From: an uncultured Geobacter sp.
GTDB taxonomy: Bacteria; Desulfobacterota; Desulfuromonadia; Geobacterales; Geobacteraceae
Direction: 5' to 3'
Assembly (NCBI GenBank): GCA_937886325.1
Contig: CALABV010000002.1
Span: forward strand, 1-52,468
DNA length: 52,468 bases
Below, piece after piece: positions 33,780 through 42,715 of the stretch. The position numbers were made by a program, and so were the translations under genes. Each line of letters opens with the position of its first letter. Position 1 is the first letter of the stretch. A model generated the notes under the pieces. That model was given only the letters and a program-made list of their open reading frames with translations, was not told the DNA's origin and searched no databases.

Positions 33780-34406
33780 TCATAGTTCCAGGTTCATTCC
33801 GGCGTGATAGAACTTCGGACCTTTCCGCTCGAAGGGTATGGTACAGAGCATACCCTTGCCGGGACGGAAGGAGAAGGACTCCAGGAAAGCGAACGATTTT
33901 TTCCGGGCTTCGGTAACGGTCGCGAGGAGGATAACCTCCCCCATGTTCCGGGCATCCTCTTCCCTGAAGACGATGGGGGCGATGCGCTCGGGCAGGCAGG
34001 GGATCGGGGCGACGGCAGGCTGTCGAAGGGTCAGGATCCGCCCGGCACGGATCAGGTGAGGGGGAGAGGGAAACGGGCATGCCGGGACAAACAGGTTCGG
34101 AAGGCCGTTGTCGGAACCGCCATCTCCGACGGGCAGGGAACCGGTCAGGCTCCGGAAGGCCGCACGAGTGCCGACGGCGCCCTCCCGCGTGGTGACCTGA
34201 AACGGCAGGATCCAGAACGGGAGCCGCACGTCGCCGACGCCTCCCGCGTGATGAAGTTCGCGCCGCGCCGGCGATCCCTCCGTGAGTTCCCAACACGAGG
34301 CGCACGAGGCGCAGACGAAGATCACATCGTCTTCACCCGCCGATAGGCGGTTGCCGCACTCCGGACAGAGAAGGGGGATAACCCTGATATCCGCGGTTCT
34401 ATCCAT
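33780..34406 (-). CDS. Zinc-ribbon protein, last gene of the SPFH operon
   Basis: This 208-residue protein starts with a zinc ribbon (LLCPECGNRL...VFVCASCASCW). The rest is a beta-rich domain with RLPFWILPFQV and PFERKGPKFYHAGM. Its start overlaps the preceding gene by 8 bp. No membrane segment is seen. RLPFWILPF and similar FPFW/LPFWSL motifs recur in the two proteins encoded before it, so the three are likely related. The function is unknown. Confidence 0.75.
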   Translation of the reverse strand: MDRTADIRVIPLLCPECGNRLSAGEDDVIFVCASCASCWELTEGSPARRELHHAGGVGDVRLPFWILPFQVTTREGAVGTRAAFRSLTGSLPVGDGGSDNGLPNLFVPACPFPSPPHLIRAGRILTLRQPAVAPIPCLPERIAPIVFREEDARNMGEVILLATVTEARKKSFAFLESFSFRPGKGMLCTIPFERKGPKFYHAGMNLEL

Positions 34407-35376
34407 GACTGATATCCTCTCTCCTCTCCGTCAACCGGAAGAAGAATCCCGCCAGCGTTGCCGGTGAAAGTCCCCGGGATGCATACATCCAGCCGAGAAA
34501 TGCGAAAAGCGCCAACCCGCCGAGAGCTCGCTGCAGGGTCCATGCATATACCAGGACCAGAATGACCAGCATCGGTGCGAACAGACGGATCTCCCGGCAT
34601 CCGGGGAACCGTGCCTTCAGGATTCTGCCGTTGACGGCATCCACGACAACCGGATACATACGCTCTCCGGCCGTGAAGGTAAGCCGCCAGACCGGATAGG
34701 AGATGATGGCGAGCCTTTCAGCGCAGATCCGGATACCATCCCTGATGCGCAGGACCCCGTCGGGCCGCGATCGGTCCCGGGCCGCGGCCAGGGCCTCGCG
34801 GCGCACCTGGTCCACCCCTTTCACCGGGTCGTAAACCGTGCCGCGCCGCTCCAATTCCGCGTTGTCCATTCCCCGCAGGGGGAGCACGGCGCCTGCCAGC
34901 GCTATGCCCCGCAACCCGAAGGCGGAGCAGTCGAATGCCGGAGAACTGAAGTCAAAGGGAGAGGCGACGGTTTCGAAGACCTGCTCTCGGGGACCCCTCC
35001 GTTCCACGGTCCTTTTGGTTCCGTTTTCATCGACCAATTCCTCCCGCACCACGCTCTCGCGTTCCATCCACTGCCATCCCACCGTCAGCCCTTTCAGGGA
35101 CCAGAACGGCAGAAAGCAGAGCTTGCCCTTTTCGAATCTCAGCGATTCCACCAACCCCGTATCCACGCCTGAAACAGCGAAGAACTTCCGTGCGGCGCTT
35201 CGGGCTTGAGGGAGGTCAAGACGCTCCTCCAGATAGAAGCGGGGTATCCCGGCTTCGCCGGAAACGGCCAGGGATGTCCCGCAGGAAGGGCACAGGGCAT
35301 TGCGCGTCCCTTCGCGGAAACTGAACGGGCTGCCGCACTGGGGGCAACTGATTGCGGCCGCCATGGCGCCGTTCAC
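34399..35376 (-). CDS. Zinc-ribbon membrane protein
   Basis: This 325-residue protein uses a GTG start at 35376, chosen because AAGGAGG lies seven bases upstream and the GTGA overlaps the previous stop. An N-terminal zinc ribbon (ISCPQCGSPF...NALCPSCG) precedes a domain with CFLPFWSLKGLTVGWQWM and a segment binding unknown ligands. A C-terminal membrane helix pair follows (LFAPMLVILVLVYAWTLQ, LGGLALFAFLGWMYAS). The function is unknown; it probably works with the SPFH protein at the inner membrane. Confidence 0.8.
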   Translation of the reverse strand: MNGAMAAAISCPQCGSPFSFREGTRNALCPSCGTSLAVSGEAGIPRFYLEERLDLPQARSAARKFFAVSGVDTGLVESLRFEKGKLCFLPFWSLKGLTVGWQWMERESVVREELVDENGTKRTVERRGPREQVFETVASPFDFSSPAFDCSAFGLRGIALAGAVLPLRGMDNAELERRGTVYDPVKGVDQVRREALAAARDRSRPDGVLRIRDGIRICAERLAIISYPVWRLTFTAGERMYPVVVDAVNGRILKARFPGCREIRLFAPMLVILVLVYAWTLQRALGGLALFAFLGWMYASRGLSPATLAGFFFRLTERREDISHG

Positions 35377-36101
35377 GTCGGAACCTCCTTCTTCAGCAGC
35401 ATACGATACGCCGGATAGAGAATCGCAAAGGATATGACAAAAGTCCCCGCCCGGACTACATGACTCCGGATCAGGAGCCCTTCGATGATGAGGAGAAAGG
35501 CGAAGCAGACGATCATCACCATGTGACGGATAGACAGGAGAGTACCGGTGGACACGGGATACCCGATAGCGAAGACCCTCCCGTCGGGGCCCGAGACAAT
35601 GGCGGTATACTCCTGTTCCGCTGCCCGGCACTTCAGAAAATAGAGGGGGAGAAATACCAGGCTCCACGTCCCCTTCCCTTCATCACCCGGCATGCGTTCC
35701 CGTGCCTGCTCCCTTGAAATGGACGGTGCCGGATAGTCCCCCGTTTCATCCAGGAAAACCAGGTCGCCGGCGGGAAGAGTCACGTAAGATATTTCCGGAA
35801 AGGGATGCTCCAGGGCAGGGATCAGCCTGCGTCGATCCCCGTTGTGGGAGACCATCCAGAACGGAAATGCGATGTAGTCGACGGCGACCTGTTCGACGGG
35901 ATCGGTGAAAAGGCCCGCCTCAAGGTGCGCCGTCAACGCGCTCCATGCCTGGCGATCGTCGCGCACATGCCTGAACGTATATTCCGCGAGCCCCTTTCCT
36001 TCGTGGACGACAAAGGAGGAGGCACAGAAGGGACACCGGTAGAACCGGCTTTCCGTCAGGGCTTCAACGGGCGCGCCGCACTGGGGACAGAGGATCTGCA
36101 C
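35373..36101 (-). CDS. Zinc-ribbon membrane protein
   Basis: This 242-residue protein has a GTG start three bases after the SPFH stop, with GGAG upstream. A zinc ribbon (ILCPQCGAPV...FYRCPFCASSF) is followed by a beta domain containing YIAFPFWMVSHNGDRRR and VFLPLYFLKCRAAEQEY. Two C-terminal membrane helices (MVMIVCFAFLLIIEGLLI, FVISFAILYPAYRMLL) follow. It is a relative of the two downstream proteins and of unknown function. Confidence 0.8.
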   Translation of the reverse strand: MQILCPQCGAPVEALTESRFYRCPFCASSFVVHEGKGLAEYTFRHVRDDRQAWSALTAHLEAGLFTDPVEQVAVDYIAFPFWMVSHNGDRRRLIPALEHPFPEISYVTLPAGDLVFLDETGDYPAPSISREQARERMPGDEGKGTWSLVFLPLYFLKCRAAEQEYTAIVSGPDGRVFAIGYPVSTGTLLSIRHMVMIVCFAFLLIIEGLLIRSHVVRAGTFVISFAILYPAYRMLLKKEVPT

Positions 36102-36104
36102 CCG

Positions 36105-37247
36105 TTACTCTCCCATGGAGGCGCCGCACGAACTGCAGAACCGGGCGACGGCGGACTCTTCCTTCCCGCATTTCGGGCATTTTCTCGCAGAGGCCAGACG
36201 CACTCCGCACGAGGGACAAAATACAGCTCCCGCCGGTATCTCCCCATTGCACCCCGGACAGCGGCCGGCGGCCGCGAGGCGCACGCCGCAGGCAGGGCAG
36301 AACGCGGACCCTCCCGGTATCCGCCCATGACAGGAGGGGCACTCGAGGGACGCAACCGCGGGCCCGTCCTGGGCTTTCACTCCCGATCCCATCACCATCC
36401 CCGGGATCATCATCCCGAGCCCGGCGCCGACGCCGATCCCCATCCCCTGGGCCGCGCCGCCGTCACCACCGGACGCGGCCGCCTTTTCCATGCTCTGGGC
36501 GGCCTTGAAACGGAGGTAACCGTCCAGATCGCCGCCCAGGGCGTTCATGGACCCCTTCTCGTCGATGACCCGCTGCACCTCCGGCGGGGGGGTGATGGAG
36601 TTGATGTAGAAATCGGCCAGTTCCAATCCATACTTGCTGAAATCGGCAGTCAAACGACCCTTCACGGCAAGGGCCAGTTCATCGTACTGTCGAGGCAGAT
36701 CAAGGAGGGTCTTCAGCGTTTCCCCCAGCAGGTCGTTCAGGCGTGACACGGTCACGTCACGGAGAAATTCCTCAATCTGGAGAAGGGTGTAGACTCCCTG
36801 AGTGCCGGCAAGCGTATTGATCAGCGGCAACGGGTCCGTTACCCGGAACGTATAGGCGCCGAAGGCGCGCAGCCTGACCATGCCGAACTCCGCGTCCCGG
36901 AACGCCACCGGTTCCCTGGTTCCCCAGCGCATGTCGGTAAAGGTCTTCATACTGACAAAGCACACCTCGCAGCGGAACGGCGAAGTGAAATCCCACGGCA
37001 GGGAGAGTATCTTCGTCAGGATGGGGAGATTGTTGCTGGACAGGGTATGCCGCCCCGGACCGAAAGCATCCACGGCCCGGCCGTCACGAAAAAAGACCGC
37101 CCGCTGGCTTTCACGCACCACCAACTGGGAGCCGAACGTGATCTCCGCCGAGCCCTCGGCCGGGATGCGGTGCACCAGTTCCGCACCGGTCTCGTCGAAC
37201 CACTCGATTACTTCCAGAAAAACGGCATTCATCCTGTTAACGGCCAT
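36105..37247 (-). CDS. SPFH-domain protein with C-terminal zinc ribbons (YdjI-like)
   Basis: This protein has 380 residues. Residues about 10-250 are an SPFH/band-7-like fold of the virion-core/YdjI type: VIEWFDETGAELVHRIP, SQLVVRESQRAVFFRDG, FGAYTFRVTDPLPLI and YGLELADFYINSITPPPEVQ. A Gly/Met-rich linker (GMGIGVGAGLGMMIPGM) leads to six CxxC knuckles (CPSCHGRI, FCPACGVRL, CPGCNGEI, FCPSCGVRL, CPKCGKE, FCSSCGASM), i.e. three double zinc ribbons. Relatives in Bacillus are membrane-stress proteins working with PspA. It leads a run of zinc-ribbon genes. GGAGG precedes the ATG. Confidence 0.88.
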   Translation of the reverse strand: MAVNRMNAVFLEVIEWFDETGAELVHRIPAEGSAEITFGSQLVVRESQRAVFFRDGRAVDAFGPGRHTLSSNNLPILTKILSLPWDFTSPFRCEVCFVSMKTFTDMRWGTREPVAFRDAEFGMVRLRAFGAYTFRVTDPLPLINTLAGTQGVYTLLQIEEFLRDVTVSRLNDLLGETLKTLLDLPRQYDELALAVKGRLTADFSKYGLELADFYINSITPPPEVQRVIDEKGSMNALGGDLDGYLRFKAAQSMEKAAASGGDGGAAQGMGIGVGAGLGMMIPGMVMGSGVKAQDGPAVASLECPSCHGRIPGGSAFCPACGVRLAAAGRCPGCNGEIPAGAVFCPSCGVRLASARKCPKCGKEESAVARFCSSCGASMGE

Positions 37248-37256
37248 GAAACCCTC

Positions 37257-37469
37257 CTATTTTCGAAACAGCCAGAGAATCAGAGAGAGAATGAGGGAGA
37301 TGAGGAGAGAGGTGGCAAGAGGGAAGTAGAAGGTGAATTTCTCTCTCTTGACAAAAATGTCGCCGGGCAGCCTGCCCAGCCAGGGAATCTTTCCGGAGAG
37401 AAGCAACAGCGCGCCGACGGCTGCAATCACCAGACCGGCCACGATAAGCATCCTGCCCAGACCTGTCAC
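37257..37469 (-). CDS. DUF2905 small membrane protein
   Basis: This 70-residue protein has a GTG start at 37469, chosen from GGAGG seven bases upstream and a GTGA overlap with the queH stop. Two hydrophobic helices (MLIVAGLVIAAVGALLLLSG; FPLATSLLISLILSLILWLF) flank the DUF2905 motif GKIPWLGRLPGDIFVKREKF. It is an inner-membrane protein of unknown function that lies between queH and the SPFH gene in a tight operon. Confidence 0.9.
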   Translation of the reverse strand: MTGLGRMLIVAGLVIAAVGALLLLSGKIPWLGRLPGDIFVKREKFTFYFPLATSLLISLILSLILWLFRK

Positions 37470-38032
37470 GTGCCAGCCTCCGTCGTGCGCGGCGCCTTCG
37501 GCGCATAACGCTCCTTCTCGCTGTAGATGCAGCCGCAATATTGCTGCCGGTAGAGTCCCATCTGCTTTGATTTGTCGATACCCTGGCGCCAGCCTGTCCG
37601 GTAATCCTCGTAATGAAAACGGACTCCATGCCGTTCCCCTGCCCGTTCACCCACTTCACGGATCGCGTCATGGGCCTGGTAGCGGCTGTAGAGGAGGGAG
37701 GTGGTGAAGGCCTCACAGCCAAGTTCGGCCGCGGCGCGCGCCGTTTCTTCGATGCGGGACGAATAACAGTAGCGGCAACGCTCTTCCGGCCGGGAAGCAA
37801 CCGCGGCCAGGAATTCCTCCAGCAGATACTCATCCCGGTACACAACATGCAGATCTACCTGTGAGGCATACTGCTTCACGGCCTCCAGGCGGCGCAGGTA
37901 TTCCTGGTAGGGGTGGATATTGTGGTTGAAAAAGAAGCCGGTGACCCGGACACCGGAGGCGCGGAGGGTTTCCAGGGGGTAGATGGCGCAGGGTGCGCAG
38001 CAGATGTGGAGCAGGATATCCATGTCCCGCAT
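37466..38032 (-). CDS. queH: Epoxyqueuosine reductase QueH
   Basis: This 188-residue protein of the DUF208 family has LLHICCAPCAIYPLE, FFFNHNIHPYQEYLRRLEA, RCRYCYSSRIEETA and YCGCIYSEKERY. The Cys-Cys, CxxC and CxC groups are the Fe-S and metal ligands of QueH. It reduces epoxyqueuosine to queuosine in tRNA and replaces the cobalamin enzyme QueG in many anaerobes. It is first in the operon leading to DUF2905 and the SPFH genes. The start could also be the ATG at residue 4. Confidence 0.93.
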   Translation of the reverse strand: MRDMDILLHICCAPCAIYPLETLRASGVRVTGFFFNHNIHPYQEYLRRLEAVKQYASQVDLHVVYRDEYLLEEFLAAVASRPEERCRYCYSSRIEETARAAAELGCEAFTTSLLYSRYQAHDAIREVGERAGERHGVRFHYEDYRTGWRQGIDKSKQMGLYRQQYCGCIYSEKERYAPKAPRTTEAGT

Positions 38033-38146
38033 AGTAAACCATTTCTCTCGGCAAAGGCAATGGCGCAGTGCGCCGCTGAATCCGGGAGTATCGCGAAAAG
38101 CTTGAATCGATCTGTAACGGATTCCATGTGACGGGGACAGGCCGAG

Positions 38147-38449
38147 TCACCCGCGCGGCGGCGAAGACCCTTTCTTCCATTCCCCGTAGGCGCGGAGATC
38201 CCGTTCAACGAACCACAGGCAGAGCGCCGCCACCAGCGCGTCATCGATCAAGCCGACAATGGGCAGCACGTCCGGAAGGAGGTCCAGAGGGTTGAAGACA
38301 TAGAGGAGCAGCAGGGCAATAGCGACAATCGTATGCGCCGGCACTGTCCGGTACGAGCCGTTCCGGTAGTCCCTGACCAGCGAAACGGCAAGCCGGACAT
38401 CCTGAAGGATACGGTCGAGCGATGGCATGCCGACTGGTTTTCCTTGCAT
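38147..38449 (-). CDS. DUF1232 (YkvA-like) membrane protein
   Basis: This 100-residue protein contains the DUF1232 core LLYVFNPLDLLPDVLPIVGL then IDDALVAALCL, with hydrophobic segments at about 43-55 and 58-82. It is a small integral membrane protein of unknown function. It is 114 bp upstream of queH on the same strand. Confidence 0.9.
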   Translation of the reverse strand: MQGKPVGMPSLDRILQDVRLAVSLVRDYRNGSYRTVPAHTIVAIALLLLYVFNPLDLLPDVLPIVGLIDDALVAALCLWFVERDLRAYGEWKKGSSPPRG

Positions 38450-38618
38450 AGCGAGTCCCTTCCGGCTGGATTCTTACCACCAGTGGCGGCCGACTTCAAG
38501 CGCAATTCCCGCGCTGACGAAGACCGGATGCGGGATCGGAATGTGTATTCTCCGGAAACGCTACTTTGTGTCCATCCGGAAACTCAGGATGTTACACTAT
38601 TGGTTTCCACTTCGAAAA

Positions 38619-38858
38619 CTAATTTACGCACTTTACACGGCGTAACTTTTCATCAGCAGTGCATTTATAGGCGCTTTTCGGAGTCTGCGCTTTCCATTCG
38701 ATTCTGGTCGGGCCGCGTTCGACGTCGGACACCGAGATCTGATCCGGCGAATAGGTCCCGACAACTCTCGCGGTTTCTTTTCTCAAATCCGCGTGAGGGC
38801 CCTGGCAGGCGACGCACATGCCGCCGATACAGAGTATAGAGATTATGACTTTTTTCAT
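38619..38858 (-). CDS. Small lipoprotein-like secreted protein
   Basis: This 79-residue protein starts MKKVIISILCIGGMCVACQG; the VAC lipobox-like end suggests lipid attachment at Cys18. The mature part is polar (ARVVGTYSPDQISVSDVERG) and ends with two cysteines (YKCTADEKLRRVKCVN) that may pair. GGAGG is just upstream of the ATG; the longer in-frame start is rejected. No family is recognised. Confidence 0.7.
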   Translation of the reverse strand: MKKVIISILCIGGMCVACQGPHADLRKETARVVGTYSPDQISVSDVERGPTRIEWKAQTPKSAYKCTADEKLRRVKCVN

Positions 38859-39011
38859 GTTCCCTCCAAGTCGAAAAAATAGGGTGGCATACGCGCCTCT
38901 CACATACCGCGTTCCGGTCATGAAGCACTATAAAAACAGGCTTCACCAACTTTTGTCAAGCATTATATGAAAAGTCTAATTTCCTGCACATAGTACCCTG
39001 AATCCGTGGTT

Positions 39012-39890
39012 TCAACCGATGCGACCCAGGAACCCACGCACCTCCGCCAGATATTCCCCCTCCTTTTCCAGGTGATGCTCATGGGATGCGTCCTCGAAAA
39101 CAACCATTTCCGAACCCGGCAGCCTGCTCCGGTAGAATGCGGTCGTTTCTGGAGTTGCCTCATCAAATCGGCCACAGGTAAACAGGGCGGGAGCCGGGAT
39201 CTCCCCCAACCGATCGGTGCAGTCGAAGTCTTTCAAAATCCCGATCATGGTGAATTCACTGGGACCCCACATGTCTTGGTAGACCTCAAGCCCTATCTTG
39301 TCCAAGGCACGTACCATGCAATCCGGCCAGGGGTCAAGGCGGCACACGTGTTTTCGATAAAACGCGGTGACGGCCTCCTCGTACTGCGGATTATCATACT
39401 CCCCCTTCTCCTCGCACCGTTCGATCACCCTCTTCACTTTATCGAGCATATCCTCCAGATACCGGCGAAGATCGGCAACGAACCTCGGCGAACTGAGGCA
39501 GGGAGCCGAAAACACGACCCCTGCAATCCCCTCGGGCCGACAGGAGAGCAGATATTCCGCCGCTAGCATGCATCCCCACGACTGTCCGAGGAGATGTACC
39601 CGATCAAGCCCCAACACCGCCCGCACCAAGGCCAGTTCCTCAACGAAATAGCGGAGAGTGCGGCTTTCCGGATCGCCTGAACGGTCGGAGTTCCCACAAC
39701 CAAGCTGATCGTAGAAGATCACCGGACGCTCGTCGCTGAGAGCGGAGAGGGGCTCCAGGTAATCGTGGGGGACTCCCGGCCCTCCATGCAGGATAAGAAG
39801 AGGTATGCCGGGAGAACCGCTTCCGTGTACGGCATACCAGATTCGGCCGAAACGCCCGTCGAGAAAGCCTTCTCCGTTGCTCGCGCCCAT
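39012..39890 (-). CDS. pip: Proline iminopeptidase-like alpha/beta hydrolase
   Basis: This 292-residue S33-family protein has LLILHGGPGVPHDYLEPL (oxyanion HGGPG), VIFYDQLGCGNSDR, LLGQSWGCMLAAEYLL with the nucleophile Ser, GRFDEATPETTAFY with the Asp, and FEDASHEHHLEK with the catalytic His. It releases N-terminal proline from peptides, as in other Pip proteins, though substrate range is not visible from sequence. It is cytoplasmic and monocistronic. Confidence 0.9.
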   Translation of the reverse strand: MGASNGEGFLDGRFGRIWYAVHGSGSPGIPLLILHGGPGVPHDYLEPLSALSDERPVIFYDQLGCGNSDRSGDPESRTLRYFVEELALVRAVLGLDRVHLLGQSWGCMLAAEYLLSCRPEGIAGVVFSAPCLSSPRFVADLRRYLEDMLDKVKRVIERCEEKGEYDNPQYEEAVTAFYRKHVCRLDPWPDCMVRALDKIGLEVYQDMWGPSEFTMIGILKDFDCTDRLGEIPAPALFTCGRFDEATPETTAFYRSRLPGSEMVVFEDASHEHHLEKEGEYLAEVRGFLGRIG

Positions 39891-40110
39891 TCAAGCACCC
39901 CCTTGAATATTCTTGTTTCCGCAACGGGCGACACCACAGGCCTTGTCCCCGCGGGAAACGATGGACAACCATTTTCGAAACAGACCGCCATTCCGTTGAC
40001 ATCCGGCAGTCGGGAATGATACGCTCCTCACCGGAATCCGTCCATTCAAAATTCTCCGACGCGTATCCCTTCAGAAAACATCAAAAGCCTTCCCTTTCCA
40101 TGGAGGAAAC

Positions 40111-41094
40111 ATGCATACCGTTGACCTGCGCGGTGTCAGTTGCCCGACAAATCTCGTGAAAGCCAGACTGGCCCTGGAAACAATCGATCCGGGCGAAACC
40201 GTGCAGTTCCTGCTGGATAACGGAGAGCCGGCCAGGAACGTTCCCCGAAGCCTCAAGGCAGAGGGGCACAGGATGCTTGGGCTGGAAGAAAAGGATGGCT
40301 ATTCCGTTCTGACCCTGGAAGTCTCGTTTCAGGAAACGAAAGCCGCCGGTCCGATCCGGGAATATTCTTCGACAAAGATAACCCGTGACGGCAGGGAACC
40401 GGCAACCGACCCGGTCATGGTGGAGGAGACGATCGAACTGATCATCAACGGCACGAAGCTCTCCTCTATCGTCACGACTCCCGATCTGCACAAGGAACTA
40501 GCCGTGGGATACATGGTAACGGAAGGAGCCGTCAAGGACCGGAAAGACATTGAGGAAATAACGGAAAAGGACGGATGGGTGTACCTGACGATACGATCGT
40601 TCAAGCACTTCGACCTGTGGTACGAGCTTCGATCATCGGGCTGTATCGGCGTAAACTGGGATAAAAGGGACGATGATCTGTTCCTTCCGGTGAAACAGAC
40701 CTTCCGCACAGAGGTCCTTCTGGACAGCGTAAAAAACCTCTACGATGACACCCAGAACCGGACGGGAGGCGCTCACAGCGCGAGCCTGGTGGACGCGGAC
40801 GGAAACCTGATGTACAAGGCGCTGGACATCGGCAGGCACAACGCCGTCGACAAGGTCGTGGGCATGGCGGTCCTGAACGGTGACGACCTTTCCCGGATGT
40901 TCCTGGTATCCTCGGGCAGGCAGCCCGCGGGCATGGTCATGAAAGCGGTTCGGGCCGGGATTCCTCTCATCATCTCCAAGGCAGCGCCCATCAGTTCCGG
41001 CGTCGACAGCGCGCTCCGCTCGAACATCACCCTGTGCTGTTATGCGACAAGCGAAAAATTCAAGGCCTTCTCGGCCCCGGAAAGGATAGTCTGA
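40111..41094 (+). CDS. fdhD: TusA-like domain fused to FdhD
   Basis: This protein has 327 residues. Residues 1-72 are a TusA/SirA-like domain (LRGVSCPTNLVKARLALETI; Cys10 is the sulfur-carrying position). Residues about 85-327 are FdhD: ELAVGYMVTEGAVKD, RSSGCIGVN, HSASLVDADG, DIGRHNAVDKVVGMAVL and SSGRQPAGMVMKAVRAGIPL. FdhD passes sulfur to the Mo/W cofactor of formate dehydrogenase. The active-site stretch has one cysteine (SSGCIG) where the E. coli protein has a CxxC. The fusion suggests sulfur is relayed from TusA-Cys within one chain. GGAGGAAAC precedes the ATG. Confidence 0.9.
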   Translation: MHTVDLRGVSCPTNLVKARLALETIDPGETVQFLLDNGEPARNVPRSLKAEGHRMLGLEEKDGYSVLTLEVSFQETKAAGPIREYSSTKITRDGREPATDPVMVEETIELIINGTKLSSIVTTPDLHKELAVGYMVTEGAVKDRKDIEEITEKDGWVYLTIRSFKHFDLWYELRSSGCIGVNWDKRDDDLFLPVKQTFRTEVLLDSVKNLYDDTQNRTGGAHSASLVDADGNLMYKALDIGRHNAVDKVVGMAVLNGDDLSRMFLVSSGRQPAGMVMKAVRAGIPLIISKAAPISSGVDSALRSNITLCCYATSEKFKAFSAPERIV

Positions 41095-41218
41095 ACCGTT
41101 TCTTCCTGGTGGAATCCCGCACGGAGCGCCACCATTGAAAACGACCCGTGATGAAATTGTTGCCTGAAGGCGTTACGTATTCAGGTTGTACTGTATCAGA
41201 CTGTTCAGCAGTTTCTGC

Positions 41219-42544
41219 TTATCGCTTGTTCTGATTGGTTGAAAAGCCGGTCTGCCCGGCCAGGCCGATGGCGGCTATATCGGCGAGGAGAGTGCCGACG
41301 GTTTCAATGGTCTTGCGGAACGGGGTGTTTCTCACGTACTGCCACCTGGCATCGCCCTTCGCATGCTCGGGCATCTGGAAATTATAGAGAATCGGCAGCT
41401 TGACGTCCGTCAGGCTTGCCGCATGGACCCTGAACCATGCATCACCGGAGGGTATGACGTCCGTCAGGTATTCCACCAGCACCTGCCCGTTGTCAAAGAT
41501 GGTGGTGGTCAGCTTTCTGCCCGAATCCACGTTGCCGATGGTAGCATCGGGAAGCACCTGAACGAGATTCAAACCGGCAAGGACCACGTTCTTCGCCATG
41601 TGATTGACACTCTGGGGAATCCCCTCCACCAGGTCGCCAAGCAAGGCCTCCTTCAGCTTGGACCCGGAATAGGCAAGCCTTTCCACCACACCCTGCGGCC
41701 CCTTCTCCTCGTCAGGGTGCCATAATCCGAACGTCAGCGCGCTCCCCAGATCCTTGAAAAAATCGACGCAGGTGCCGACCAGGCCCCGCTGCGTTGCCTC
41801 CCTGATCTCGTTGTTCTCATCGCGATACCGGAATTTTGACCCCATGAACAGGTTGCCGAAGAAATTTTTGACGTTGCCGAAAAAGTCGGACACGTCCTTT
41901 CCGACCCTCGCAACAAACGATTCCCTGTCCTTTGAGTCTTCCGACACCCTGTTTTCATCCAGGTAGTACCGGTCACCGCCCGGGTTGCGCAGGAGCTGGT
42001 CATCCTTGTACTTCTGCCAGCCGCTGACCTCGGCCGAAGTTTGTAATCGGCCGTCCCGGCGCGCAGACATTTCCGCGGCTCCCTTTTCGTTCAGGGCGGA
42101 TTGCGTCTGGCCGGGCACGGGCTCCGATGGAGCGACAGCGGCGCCCCGGCTTCCCGCGGAAGCGGACGGGGGCGTATTTTCCCCGGCGGCAGGCAAGGCG
42201 TCCCGCACGGCGTGTCCCGCTCCCGGTTTCGCGGCGGCGTCTCCGTTGACCCCGCCCGTGTCCGCGGAACTGCCGACCTGTTGAGCATAAGCTGCCGCGG
42301 CGTCCCTTCGACGGGGGGCTGCCTGATGGAAACGCAGACACTCATTGGAGGGACCGAAGACAACGCTCCGCACCCCGTGGGGCAGCGCCTCCGAAGAACG
42401 TCCCGCAACGGCCGTGCCGTCACTGGACAGCGACGCGTCCAGGACCGATGCGAACGTGGCCGTGCCTCCCTGCGAGGCCTTGCCGGCAGCGGAGGCACGG
42501 GGGAAAAGGGTGGATCCGGAATCGAAGATTGGTTTCGTGTTCAT
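41219..42544 (-). CDS. Protein of unknown function with Ala/Gly-rich N-terminus
   Basis: This 441-residue protein starts MNTKPIFDSGSTLFPRASAA. The first 170 residues are low complexity (Ala, Gly, Pro, Ser), then comes a conserved-looking region (KYKDDQLLRNPGGDRYYLDE, DVSDFFGNVKNFFGNLFMGS, FFKDLGSALTFGLWHPDE), and a C-terminal part with amphipathic helices and LVQVLPDATIGNVDSGRKLT. No signal peptide is seen. The disordered start followed by helical repeats recalls surface or flagellar-export proteins, but I do not recognise a family. Confidence 0.7.
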   Translation of the reverse strand: MNTKPIFDSGSTLFPRASAAGKASQGGTATFASVLDASLSSDGTAVAGRSSEALPHGVRSVVFGPSNECLRFHQAAPRRRDAAAAYAQQVGSSADTGGVNGDAAAKPGAGHAVRDALPAAGENTPPSASAGSRGAAVAPSEPVPGQTQSALNEKGAAEMSARRDGRLQTSAEVSGWQKYKDDQLLRNPGGDRYYLDENRVSEDSKDRESFVARVGKDVSDFFGNVKNFFGNLFMGSKFRYRDENNEIREATQRGLVGTCVDFFKDLGSALTFGLWHPDEEKGPQGVVERLAYSGSKLKEALLGDLVEGIPQSVNHMAKNVVLAGLNLVQVLPDATIGNVDSGRKLTTTIFDNGQVLVEYLTDVIPSGDAWFRVHAASLTDVKLPILYNFQMPEHAKGDARWQYVRNTPFRKTIETVGTLLADIAAIGLAGQTGFSTNQNKR

Positions 42545-42583
42545 TGTGTAACCGAAATGGATTGGAGGCCATGACAAACACCC

Positions 42584-42649
42584 GAATCCGTCATGACTGA
42601 ATGCCGAGGCGTTCCGCGAAGGCGAAGGAGTGACGGCGTCACGGAGTCA
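42584..42649 (+). repeat. Intergenic repeat family B, short copy
   Basis: GAATCCGTCATG and GTCACGGAGTC form terminal inverted repeats. CTGAATGCCGAGGCG and GTTCCGCGAAGGCGAAGG match the ends of the 161-bp copy at 12700, with the middle about 95 bp missing. Confidence 0.75.
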
Positions 42650-42715
42650 GGAAACAGGGAAGTCCGAGAGTATGGAAGCAATCAGTATGCCATTGACAAT
42701 CTCTTCGTCTCTACT

